NCBI GenBank assembly: GCA_046349215.1
Contig: JAXMCV010000003.1
Coordinates: forward strand, 124,001-188,000
Direction: 5' to 3'
DNA: 64,000 nt
Origin: JAJXWB01 sp046349215
GTDB lineage: Bacteria > Pseudomonadota > Alphaproteobacteria > Rhizobiales > Beijerinckiaceae
Shown here piece by piece: positions 7,906 through 15,795 of this stretch; positions within the stretch are counted from its first letter, which is position 1, and the number at the start of each line of letters is the position of its first letter. The notes under the pieces were generated by a model, which saw only the letters and a program-made list of their open reading frames with translations, was not told where the DNA came from and searched no databases. A program made the position numbers and the translations under genes.

Positions 7906-9143
7906 GCGGCGAAGAGATCGAGCTGGCTCGGCGGCGCGGCGAATTTTTCGCGCAACCGCGCCGGATCGGGCTGGTCTGCGGGCCGCCAGTCGGCCGCCAG
8001 CACGAAGGGCTGCAACCTCGCCGCCGAACGCGTGACGCGATCGAGATCGATCAGCCGCACCGCGCCATGCCGGCGCGCCTGGATGAGCCGGTCGACGGCG
8101 CGCACGCCGAGGCCCGGGATGCGCAGCAGCATCTCGCGCGGCGCGCGGTTGATGTCGACGGGAAACAGGGCCGGGTTGGCGAGCGCCCAGGCGAGCTTGG
8201 GATCGATCCGGTTGTCGAACATGCCTTTCTCCGTTGCAGAGGCCACTTCGTCGAGCGTGAAATCGTAGAAGCGCAACAGCCAGTCGGCCTGGTACAGCCG
8301 GTGCTCGCGCACGAGCGGCGGCGCCTGCAGCGGCAGCGCCGTCGATGAATCGGGGATCGGCAAGAAGGCCGAGTAATAGACGCGCCGCAGCCCGTAGCTC
8401 GCGTAGAGCTGCGCGCTACTGGTCAAGACGTCGACGTCGGTCGCCGCGTCCGCGCCGACGATCATCTGTGTCGACTGGCCGGCCGGCGCGAACACGGGCG
8501 CCTTGCGGCTCGCCCGACGCGCGTCCTTTGAATCCTCGATTTTCAGCTTCAGCCCGGCCATCGACCGGCGGATCGCCGGCATTCGCTTCTGGGGCGCGAG
8601 TTTCGTCAGCGAGCTTTCGCTCGGCAGTTCGACGTTGATGGAAAGGCGATCCGCATACAGGCCCGCCTGCTCGAGCAGCAGCGGGTCGGCGTCGGGGATG
8701 GTCTTGAGGTGGATGTAGCCGCGAAAGTCGTGCGTCTCGCGCAACGTGCGGGCGACGCGCACGAGCAGTTCCATCGTGTAGTCGGGCGAGCGGATGATGC
8801 CCGACGACAGGAACAATCCCTCGATGTAGTTGCGCTTGTAGAAATCGAGCGTCAGCGCGACGATCTCCGCGACAGAGAATCGCGCGCGGCGGACGTTCGA
8901 GGAAATGCGGTTCACGCAATAGACGCAATCGAACATGCAATAATTGGTCAGAAGGATCTTCAGGAGCGAGATGCAGCGGCCGTCCGGCGCGTAGGCGTGG
9001 CAGACACCGGAACCCGTCACCGACCCGACGCCTTTTCCCGTCCGCGAATCGCGCTTCCTGCCGCCGGACGAGGCGCAGGAGGCGTCGTATTTCGCGGCGT
9101 CGGCGAGAACCGAAAGCTTTTCAGCGACAGAGAACCTGGACAT
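7902..9143 (-). CDS. Putative DNA modification/repair radical SAM protein
   Basis: A 413-residue radical SAM protein of the family known to be linked to DUF4130 proteins. The iron-sulfur cluster motif is CMFDCVYC (Cys69, Cys73, Cys76), within ILLTNYCMFDCVYCVNR. A C-terminal helix-hairpin-helix is visible at REMLLRIPGLGVRAVDRLIQ, consistent with DNA binding. The chemistry is unproven; neighbouring UdgX and the SOS box argue for a role in DNA damage. The ATG giving MSRFSVAEKL was chosen; it lies 18 bases from a LexA-type box. A longer upstream reading frame overlaps the divergent hydratase gene and is not credible. Confidence 0.92.
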   Translation of the reverse strand: MSRFSVAEKLSVLADAAKYDASCASSGGRKRDSRTGKGVGSVTGSGVCHAYAPDGRCISLLKILLTNYCMFDCVYCVNRISSNVRRARFSVAEIVALTLDFYKRNYIEGLFLSSGIIRSPDYTMELLVRVARTLRETHDFRGYIHLKTIPDADPLLLEQAGLYADRLSINVELPSESSLTKLAPQKRMPAIRRSMAGLKLKIEDSKDARRASRKAPVFAPAGQSTQMIVGADAATDVDVLTSSAQLYASYGLRRVYYSAFLPIPDSSTALPLQAPPLVREHRLYQADWLLRFYDFTLDEVASATEKGMFDNRIDPKLAWALANPALFPVDINRAPREMLLRIPGLGVRAVDRLIQARRHGAVRLIDLDRVTRSAARLQPFVLAADWRPADQPDPARLREKFAAPPSQLDLFAA

Positions 9144-9160
9144 TCGGGAAACACACTTCT

Positions 9161-9175
9161 GTTCCTGCTTTGTTC
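9161..9175. promoter_or_regulatory. LexA (SOS) box, alphaproteobacterial GTTC-N7-GTTC type
   Basis: GTTC CTGCTTT GTTC is an exact match to the direct-repeat LexA site used in many alphaproteobacteria. It lies 18-32 bases upstream of the radical SAM start codon on the minus strand and about 95 bases from the divergent hydratase gene. TATAGA just beyond it on the minus strand could be a -10 element, so LexA would block the repair operon. Confidence 0.85.
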
Positions 9176-9269
9176 TATAGCGATTTTCGGACAATGCAAG
9201 TGTGGCGCTTGAGCGTTTTTCCCCGGCGGACGAATATGCGCGCCCTTTCCTCGCGAGACCCGCCACGCC

Positions 9270-10052
9270 ATGACCCAACTCGAAAGCAACGCCCGCGCCC
9301 TTCTCGCGCTTCGCCAGGCAGCCGGCGCCGGCCCGGTCCCGCCGGCGCCGGCCTCGTTGCGGGAAGCGTACGAAACGCAATTCGCCTGCGAACGCGTGCT
9401 CGTCGCCGAGAAGGGATTCGAGACCATCGGCTGGAAGATCGGCGCGACCAACGCCGGCGCCCGCGCCGGCTTCAAGCTGGAGGCGCCGTTTCTCGGCCGT
9501 CTCTATCGGCAGATGACGGCGGCCTCCCCGGCGCGCCTGCCCTCCGCGCCTAAATTCTACCGCGCCTACGAGGCGGAGATCGTGCTGAAGCTCGGCCGCG
9601 ACCTCGACGGTTCCAAGGGGACGATCGACGCGGCGGCGGTGCGCGCCGCGACCGCCGCGGTTGCGCCGGCCATCGAAATGGTCGGCGGCTACGTACCGCC
9701 CGGCGCCGAGAATTTCGGCTTTGCGCTGATCTCGGACTTCGCCGGCAACGCCTACTGGATTCTCGGCGCCGATCGCCCGGATTTCGCCGGGCTCGACCTC
9801 GAGCAGGGCGCCATCCGCTTCTCGGTCGACGGCGAGGAAAAGGCGGTCGGAAAGGGCGCCAACGTCGACGGCGGCCCGTTCGGCGCCACGGCCTGGCTCG
9901 CCAACGAACTGGCGAAATACGGCCGCTCGCTCAAGGCCGGCGAATACATCACGACGGGCACCGCCATCGCGCCCTCTCCCTATGCCGGCGACAGCAAGAA
10001 CGCGGTCGCCGATTTCGGGCCTTTGGGGAAGGTCGAGGTCCGGATCGGCTAG
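9270..10052 (+). CDS. 2-keto-4-pentenoate hydratase family protein
   Basis: A 260-residue protein of the fumarylacetoacetate hydrolase fold, closest in pattern to 2-keto-4-pentenoate hydratase (MhpD-like) and 4-oxalocrotonate decarboxylase enzymes. Visible features are GWKIGATNAGAR, the acidic metal-binding stretch YEAEIVLKLGRDL, and a C-terminal LKAGEYITTGT block followed by a glycine-rich end. No other aromatic meta-cleavage genes lie nearby, so its role in this genome is unclear. It is divergent from the SOS-controlled repair operon and followed by a small conserved gene. Confidence 0.82.
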   Translation: MTQLESNARALLALRQAAGAGPVPPAPASLREAYETQFACERVLVAEKGFETIGWKIGATNAGARAGFKLEAPFLGRLYRQMTAASPARLPSAPKFYRAYEAEIVLKLGRDLDGSKGTIDAAAVRAATAAVAPAIEMVGGYVPPGAENFGFALISDFAGNAYWILGADRPDFAGLDLEQGAIRFSVDGEEKAVGKGANVDGGPFGATAWLANELAKYGRSLKAGEYITTGTAIAPSPYAGDSKNAVADFGPLGKVEVRIG

Positions 10053-10137
10053 CCGGCGCCCCCGTCGCTCCCGCCTTCGTGATTTGACGCGAACCGGCGT
10101 CGCTCGTACCGCGAACGCGCGAACGAAGGAGGCCGAC

Positions 10138-10377
10138 ATGAGCGATTCCGTCGATCCGTTGCTCCGCGATCTGCTGGCATGGCTGGGACCCGAAGGCCGC
10201 CCCTATGCCGAGGTGATGGACGCCTGGCGCACGTCCTGTCCGCGCCTGCCGGTATGGGAAGAGGCGAACGAACGCGGCTTCGTCGCGCGCACGCGCGACA
10301 GCGGCGTGAACATGGTGACGCCGACGTCGGAAGGCCGCTCGTTCCTGAGCGGCGGATCATCTGGCCGAGTTTCCTGA
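10138..10377 (+). CDS. Small conserved hypothetical protein
   Basis: A 79-residue soluble protein beginning MSDSVDPLLRDLLAWLG, with the recognisable block YAEVMDAWRTSCPRLPVWEEA and a C-terminal VTPTSEGRSFL. I recall similar short proteins in Hyphomicrobiales, with a winged-helix-like look (helices ending in a 'TPxGR.FL' tail), but their function is not known to me. A strong ribosome binding site (AAGGAGG) lies seven bases before the ATG, which decides this start over a longer frame starting inside the hydratase gene. It lies convergent to upp, 27 bases away. Confidence 0.72.
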   Translation: MSDSVDPLLRDLLAWLGPEGRPYAEVMDAWRTSCPRLPVWEEANERGFVARTRDSGVNMVTPTSEGRSFLSGGSSGRVS

Positions 10378-10404
10378 AATTCCGGCGGGACGGGCTTCGA
10401 CGCG

Positions 10405-11034
10405 CTACTTCGTCCCATACATGCGGTCGCCGGCGTCGCCGAGGCCCGGCACGATATAGCCGTGATCGTTGAGATGGCTGTCGACCGCCGCCGTCCAGAT
10501 CTGCACGTCCGGATGTTCGGCGCGCAGTTTCGCGACGCCTTCGGGCGCGGCGAGCAGGCAGACGAAGCGGATGTCCCTGGCGCCGCGTTCCTTGACGCGT
10601 TCGATCGCAGCCGTGGCGGAATTGGCGGTCGCCAGCATCGGATCCATCACGATGACGAGGCGCTCGTCGATGTCATGCGGCGCCTTGAAATAATATTCCA
10701 CCGCGACGAGCGTCTTCGGATCGCGGTAGAGGCCGATATGCGCGACGCGCGCCGAGGGAACGAGTTCCAGCATGCCGTCGAGGAAGCCGACGCCGGCGCG
10801 CAGGATCGGCGCGAAGACGAGCTTCTTGCCAGCGAGCACCGGCGCCTTCATTTTCGTCAGCGGCGTTTCGATCTCGATTTCCTCGAGCGGCAGGTCGCGC
10901 GTCACCTCGTAGCAGAGCAGGATGCCGATCTCGTTCAGCAATTGCCGGAAGCCCTTCGTGGAGCGGCCGGCCTCGCGCATCAGCGTGAGCTTGTGCTGCA
11001 CGAGCGGATGAGAAATCACATGCACGCCGTCCAT
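10405..11034 (-). CDS. upp: Uracil phosphoribosyltransferase
   Basis: A 209-residue type I phosphoribosyltransferase that makes UMP from uracil and PRPP. The signature VIVMDPMLATANSATAAIE is the PRPP-binding loop, FAPILRAGVGFLDGMLELVP is a second family block, and the C-terminal GYIVPGLGDAGDRMYGTK is the uracil-recognition hood. Length is normal. It is the last gene of a three-gene unit with URC1-type GTP cyclohydrolase II and DUF1688 genes, 26 bases after the latter. In the URC pathway uracil is first converted to UMP or a related ribotide, so this gene probably serves catabolism as well as salvage. Confidence 0.97.
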   Translation of the reverse strand: MDGVHVISHPLVQHKLTLMREAGRSTKGFRQLLNEIGILLCYEVTRDLPLEEIEIETPLTKMKAPVLAGKKLVFAPILRAGVGFLDGMLELVPSARVAHIGLYRDPKTLVAVEYYFKAPHDIDERLVIVMDPMLATANSATAAIERVKERGARDIRFVCLLAAPEGVAKLRAEHPDVQIWTAAVDSHLNDHGYIVPGLGDAGDRMYGTK

Positions 11035-11060
11035 CGAATCTCTCCTGCGACGGAGCGATC

Positions 11061-12287
11061 CTAGAACACGGTGCCGTCGCTGACGATATCGAGCGGCGGA
11101 CCGCCGCCGGCCCGGCGCGCCGCCGCCATGCGACGGCCGGCCGCCCAGGTGCCGCCCTCGAGAACGCAGGCGAGCGGCAGGTCGTCGGCGCTGCGACCAA
11201 GCCTCTCACGGATCATGTCGGCCAGCCGGTCGAGCAGCGCGACAGTCAGCGCGCGCCATTCGACGATGAAAGGCGAATCGACGGCGTGCGCCCGGGCCAT
11301 GTCGGCCATGTCTCTTGCAACGAGCGCGCCGCCGTCCACGAACAGGCCGCCGTTACGGTATTCGGGCAGGCCGGTCAGGCCGTCGATGTTCGTGACGATG
11401 CAGCCGGCCCGCAGCAGCGGTTCGATCAGCGAGTAGGTCAGCCATTGCGACAGCTTGTGAAACGGCACGAGTCCGTCCGTCGGATCATCGCGTCGTATCG
11501 CTGGATGGCGCCAGGTATCGCCGAGCGTGACGCCGCCGAGGGCGAGGCGCGACGGCCAGATCGATCCGAGATGCGCCAGAACCGCGCGCAGGATCATATC
11601 CGCCTCGATGTGCGGAGCCTCCAGCAGATCAAACAGGCCGCCGGGCCGGGCGCTGTCGCGCAATGCAAAGGCGTCCGGCGCGGCAAGGCAGGCGCGCCCG
11701 AGCGCGTTCATGAGCATCGCGCGTCCGGCGAGTCCGACGAGCGGATTGTCAGCCGAAACCTGAAAGCCGGCGGCGAGTTCTGTCTCCGTGATTTCCGCCA
11801 GTCGCCCGGCGTCGGCACGTAACGGGTCTTCGGCGCGCCCCGAAAACAATCCGTTGGCGAACATGTCGAGACTGGCGATGGCGAGGCCCTCGGACCGCGC
11901 CGAAACCGCGCCGTCGGCCTCGCGGTATCGCCACGCGCTTCCCGCGCCGGCGTCGAGCAGGACGCTGACGATGGCCAGATCGATTTCGGCGCGCGCTTGC
12001 GATGCGGCGTCCGGCCATCGCGCGCCTTCCGCGATACGCGACCAGCGGTCGCGGCCGCCCGCCGAAAAATGTCGCCACCGCGCATGAAAGGGAACGGCGA
12101 GGTCAGGATAATTCTCGCGCATCACGGTCAGAACGAAGTCCGCGATGGCAGGCAGTTTCGACGCGTCGAATCGCCAGTGTCCGAGACGATCGGCTTCGCA
12201 GAGCCGCAGCATTTCGTGGGCGCGTTCGCGTACGGCGCCCGCCGACAGGAGGGCGCGCGCCGCCTCTGCCTCCGTGCGGTCGGGCAT
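11061..12287 (-). CDS. URC4/urg3-family protein (DUF1688), uracil catabolism
   Basis: A 408-residue protein of the DUF1688 family, known as Urc4 in Lachancea yeast and urg3 in fission yeast, where it is needed to use uracil as nitrogen source. Its enzymatic reaction is not established. Recognisable parts are HFDVRWRHF-like SFHARWRHFSAG (here PFHARWRHFSAGG), the VSVLLDAGAG stretch, DGLVPFHKLSQWLTYSLIEP in the middle and GGLFVDGGAL near the C-terminus. The ATG (MPDRTEAEAA) overlaps the URC1 stop codon by one base (TGATG). Cytoplasmic; no signal or membrane segment. Confidence 0.9.
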   Translation of the reverse strand: MPDRTEAEAARALLSAGAVRERAHEMLRLCEADRLGHWRFDASKLPAIADFVLTVMRENYPDLAVPFHARWRHFSAGGRDRWSRIAEGARWPDAASQARAEIDLAIVSVLLDAGAGSAWRYREADGAVSARSEGLAIASLDMFANGLFSGRAEDPLRADAGRLAEITETELAAGFQVSADNPLVGLAGRAMLMNALGRACLAAPDAFALRDSARPGGLFDLLEAPHIEADMILRAVLAHLGSIWPSRLALGGVTLGDTWRHPAIRRDDPTDGLVPFHKLSQWLTYSLIEPLLRAGCIVTNIDGLTGLPEYRNGGLFVDGGALVARDMADMARAHAVDSPFIVEWRALTVALLDRLADMIRERLGRSADDLPLACVLEGGTWAAGRRMAAARRAGGGPPLDIVSDGTVF

Positions 12288-13546
12288 CAGTATTTCTCGA
12301 GCGGTCGGCCGCTCGTGCGGGCGAGATCGTCGGCGCTCGGCGCGCCTTCCGGCGCGTAATAGCCGGCGGCCTTCTTGGCCTCCATCTCGACCGAAGCGTC
12401 CGGCGGAATGAGTCCGTCCGGGATGGGCACGCGCTCGACGATCTCTATGCCGGCCTTGGCGAGAGAATCGTGCTTCATGTTGCTCATGGAGACGAAGCGA
12501 TCGATGCGCGTGACGCCAAGCCAGTGCAGCACGTCCGGCATCAGTTCCTGGAAGCGCGCGTCCTGTACGCCGGCGACGCATTCGGTGCGTTCGAAATAGG
12601 TCGCGGCCGTGTCGCCGCCTTCCTGGCGCTTGCGCGCATTGTAGACGAGGAACTTGGTCACCTCGCCGAGGGCGCGGCCCTCCTTGCGATTGTAGACAAT
12701 GAGGCCGACGCCGCCCTTCTGCGCCTCCGCCGCGCATTCCTCTATGCCGTGCGCAAGATAGGGACGGCATGTGCAGATGTCGGACCCGAAAACGTCGGAG
12801 CCGTTGCATTCGTCGTGCACGCGGCAGGCGAGCCGGTAGCGTCGATCGCCGAGCTTGCTGGCGTCGCCGAACACGTAAGCCGTCGCGCCGCCGATGGGCG
12901 GAAGGAACACATGCAGATCCGGCCGGGTGACGAGTTCCGGATACATGCCGCCGGTCTGTTCGAACAAGGTGCGGCGAAGCCTCGTTTCCTCGACGCCGAA
13001 ACGCGCGGCGACGCCGGGCAGATGCCAGACCGGCTCGATGGCGATTTTCACGACGGATATGTCGCCGCTCGCCTTCAGCACCTCGCCATCGGGCTTCAGG
13101 CGGCCGGCGCGCATCGCATCGGCGATTTCCGGCAGGGTGATGCGGGCGCGCGTGACGGCGATCGTCGGGCGGATGTCCAGTCCTTCGGCTATCTCCTTCG
13201 CGAACACTTCCTGGGCGATATGGCCGAAGGGATCGAGCGAGACGATCATCCCGGCGTCGAACCATTGCGGATGAGGTCCGATGGCGGCCGCCGGATGGGT
13301 ATTGGCGAGATCGGGCCGCGCCAGCGGGTTCAGCGCCCCCGAGGTGACGGCCAATGCGCGATAGACGCCATAGGCGCCGCCATGCGCGCCGATCGCGTTC
13401 CGGTCGCCCGGACGCGTCGTCGTGGCGATGACCGGGCCCCGTTCTGCAGGATCGCGCGCGCCCCAGACGATCGGACGGCGCGAGGCCGAACCCGGCTCGG
13501 GGTGAGAGGTCAGCCTGATGTGGCCGGACTTGTTGGGCGTGTTCAT
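12287..13546 (-). CDS. GTP cyclohydrolase II-like protein, URC1 type (uracil catabolism)
   Basis: A 419-residue protein with a long N-terminal domain (about 1-190) and a RibA-like GTP cyclohydrolase II domain. Zinc ligands sit in RVHDECNGSDVFGSDICTCR. The following block reads YNRKEGRALGEVTKFLVYN, where riboflavin-type enzymes have QEGRGIGL. This difference and the DUF1688 neighbour mark it as URC1, which acts on a uracil ribotide rather than GTP in the fungal pathway. The ATG (MNTPNKSGHI) was preferred to an upstream start nine codons earlier because it matches the family N-terminus. First gene of the URC1-URC4-upp unit. Confidence 0.9.
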   Translation of the reverse strand: MNTPNKSGHIRLTSHPEPGSASRRPIVWGARDPAERGPVIATTTRPGDRNAIGAHGGAYGVYRALAVTSGALNPLARPDLANTHPAAAIGPHPQWFDAGMIVSLDPFGHIAQEVFAKEIAEGLDIRPTIAVTRARITLPEIADAMRAGRLKPDGEVLKASGDISVVKIAIEPVWHLPGVAARFGVEETRLRRTLFEQTGGMYPELVTRPDLHVFLPPIGGATAYVFGDASKLGDRRYRLACRVHDECNGSDVFGSDICTCRPYLAHGIEECAAEAQKGGVGLIVYNRKEGRALGEVTKFLVYNARKRQEGGDTAATYFERTECVAGVQDARFQELMPDVLHWLGVTRIDRFVSMSNMKHDSLAKAGIEIVERVPIPDGLIPPDASVEMEAKKAAGYYAPEGAPSADDLARTSGRPLEKY

Positions 13547-13821
13547 GCCTGGTCCTGTGCGGCGAACGGTCAAGATGGCGATGCAATCGTCGCGGTTGCC
13601 GATTCGCCGGTCAATGCTGCGCGCGATGACGAAACGTATGGTTAATCCGCGAATGCCCCGGAAATGCGGCGCCTTGCTTCGCGATCTGCTGCCTTTATGA
13701 CGAATTACAAGAATTTCCGGCCTGATTGGGAACGATTTCTTCAGAATTGCCAGGGTTAATTGGCCGTAAGGTTTTGCTGCAGCGCGCCAGCCATCGCGTC
13801 GCGCTTCGCATCGGGGGAAAG

Positions 13822-14586
13822 ATGAACCAGCGCGCCATGAAGGCCCTGATCGTCTGCAGCGCGCTCGCGGCGCTCGGCGGCGGCGTGCCCTTCGCCCTGG
13901 GAACCGATCCTGTCCACGCCTCGACGATCCGCATTCTCCATGGCGTCGGCGTCCTGGGTTTCCTCGGCTCGCTCGTTTGCCTGTTCAATCTCGTCGGCAT
14001 GACATCGGACGGCGAAGCCGTCACATCGACGCTTTCGACCGCGCCGCGCACGCTGGAAAACGACGTGCTGGGCGCCGGAGCCGAATCGATCCCGATCGAG
14101 CGGCGTATCGACGCCGCGGCGGAAGCTTCCAAGCAATACGGCCGGACGCTCGGCGTCATCGAGTACAATCTCGACGTCTACAAGCAGGTCGCACGCGCGG
14201 AAGGCCCGGCCGCCGCCGAAGCGATGATGGACGAGATCGTTGCTACGCTCGGTCCGAAATTGCGCAACACCGACCGTGTGGAGCGGCTCGGCAAGGGCCG
14301 CTTCATCGCGGTGATCGTGCTTCTGCCCGAGAAATCCGTTCTCGATTCCATCTGCAAGCGCATGGAAGGTTCGCTGCGCGAATTGCAGGCCAAGTATGCC
14401 GGCGCCGCCGGCGCGGTCGATATCGGCATGTCGATCTATCCAATGGGCGGCTATACCGGCGAGGATCTGATCGCGACGGCCACGCGCCATTGCGAGGAAG
14501 CGCGCGTGGCGCGCCAGCGCAGCAGCGCCGGGCGTCGACGCACGGTCGCGGGCAGCGACGACCGGCAAATGCGCGCCGCCGGCTGA
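13822..14586 (+). CDS. Membrane protein with degenerate GGDEF domain
   Basis: A 254-residue protein with two membrane segments (about residues 7-26 and 38-60) and a cytoplasmic domain that has the diguanylate cyclase fold pattern (about 105-235), including GVIEYNLDVYKQVARAEG and the region RLGKGRFIAVIVLLP. The GGDEF motif is replaced by GKGRF (157-161) and the metal-binding aspartate position by asparagine, so it is unlikely to make cyclic di-GMP. It may bind a nucleotide or act as a sensor/scaffold. GGGGGAAAG before the ATG decides the start; a longer frame begins 32 codons upstream without such a site. Confidence 0.75.
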   Translation: MNQRAMKALIVCSALAALGGGVPFALGTDPVHASTIRILHGVGVLGFLGSLVCLFNLVGMTSDGEAVTSTLSTAPRTLENDVLGAGAESIPIERRIDAAAEASKQYGRTLGVIEYNLDVYKQVARAEGPAAAEAMMDEIVATLGPKLRNTDRVERLGKGRFIAVIVLLPEKSVLDSICKRMEGSLRELQAKYAGAAGAVDIGMSIYPMGGYTGEDLIATATRHCEEARVARQRSSAGRRRTVAGSDDRQMRAAG

Positions 14587-14589
14587 CGT

Positions 14590-15795
14590 TCAGGCAATAT
14601 CGAAGGCGACGCCCTGCTCGGTCGGCGACAGGCCGAGCCAGCGGGCGAGGCTCTGGCCGATGTCGGCGAAGCTGTCGCGTCGTCCCACGCAACCGCCGCG
14701 CTTTCCCGAAGCATATCCGACGATCGGTACGTTCTCGCGCGTATGGTCCGTGCCGCGCCATGTCGGATCGTTGCCGTGGTCCGCGGTAATGGCGAGCAGG
14801 TCGCCGGCGCGCATGGCGCGAAGAATGTCGGGGACCCTGCGATCGAAGGCCTCGAGCCCGGTGGCGTAGCCCGCCGCATCGCGCCTGTGGCCGAAGTCGG
14901 TATCGAGATCGACCAAGTTGACGACGGCCAGAGCGCCGTCCGGCATGTCCGCCCAGCGCGCGCAGAGCAGATCGACGAGCGCATCGTTGTTGACGCCCTT
15001 GATCTCCTCGCCCGTCGCGCGGTGGCCGAATATGTCGCCGACCTTCCCGAGCGACAGGATGGCGCGTCCTTGCGCAGCCGCGCGGTCGAGCAGGTTTCCC
15101 GGCGGCGGCGAGATGGGAAAATCCTTGCGATGGGGCGTACGACGGAAATCGGCGCGCTGCGACCCCACGAATGGCCGCGCGATGACGCGGCCGACGTTCC
15201 AGCGGTCGGCGATGCGGCGCGCGATGCGGCACGTCTCGAAGAGACGCTCGAGGCCGAAAGCCGTTTCGTGCGCCGCGATCTGCAGCACGGAATCGGCCGA
15301 CGTGTAGATGATCGGCTTGCCCGTGCGAAGATGTTCCTCGCCGAGCTCTTCAACGATCGGCACGCCCGCCGCATGGCAATCGCCGAGAACGCCGGGAAGT
15401 CCGGCGTCGTGGACGAGGGCCGAGACCAGCTCCGGCGGAAAGGCCGGCGTCATCGGCGGAAACAGGCCGAGGCGCCCGGAGAGCGGCGCGCCGGCGATCT
15501 CCCAGTGGCCGGTCGGCGTATCCTTGCCGTGCGAAACCTCGATGGCGCAACCGCAGATCGCGCCGTCCCGGACATTGCGGGTCAGCCCCGGCGGCAGGCG
15601 GCCGGTGGAGGTCTCGCAGGCGACGCCGAGGCCGAGGGAATCGAGATTTGGAACCTGAAGCGGCTTTCCGCGCATCGTCGCGCAGAAGTCGGCGACATGT
15701 CCGAGCGTGTCGGCGCCGGCATCGCCAAAATCCGCGGCGTCCGGCGCGCCGCCGCAACCAGCCGAATCGAGAACGAGCAGGATGGCGCGCGTCAT
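14590..15795 (-). CDS. deoB: Phosphopentomutase
   Basis: A 401-residue metal-dependent mutase of the alkaline phosphatase superfamily that interconverts (deoxy)ribose 1-phosphate and 5-phosphate in nucleoside breakdown. Visible motifs are ILLVLDSAGCGGAPDA with the first metal aspartate, GKDTPTGHWEI with the threonine that is phosphorylated, and ITADHGNDPTWRGTDHTREN with metal-binding Asp/His residues. The ATG overlaps the stop codon of the yejF-like gene by one base (TAATG), so it is the last gene of the yejA-B-E-F unit, an unusual place for deoB. Confidence 0.96.
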   Translation of the reverse strand: MTRAILLVLDSAGCGGAPDAADFGDAGADTLGHVADFCATMRGKPLQVPNLDSLGLGVACETSTGRLPPGLTRNVRDGAICGCAIEVSHGKDTPTGHWEIAGAPLSGRLGLFPPMTPAFPPELVSALVHDAGLPGVLGDCHAAGVPIVEELGEEHLRTGKPIIYTSADSVLQIAAHETAFGLERLFETCRIARRIADRWNVGRVIARPFVGSQRADFRRTPHRKDFPISPPPGNLLDRAAAQGRAILSLGKVGDIFGHRATGEEIKGVNNDALVDLLCARWADMPDGALAVVNLVDLDTDFGHRRDAAGYATGLEAFDRRVPDILRAMRAGDLLAITADHGNDPTWRGTDHTRENVPIVGYASGKRGGCVGRRDSFADIGQSLARWLGLSPTEQGVAFDIA

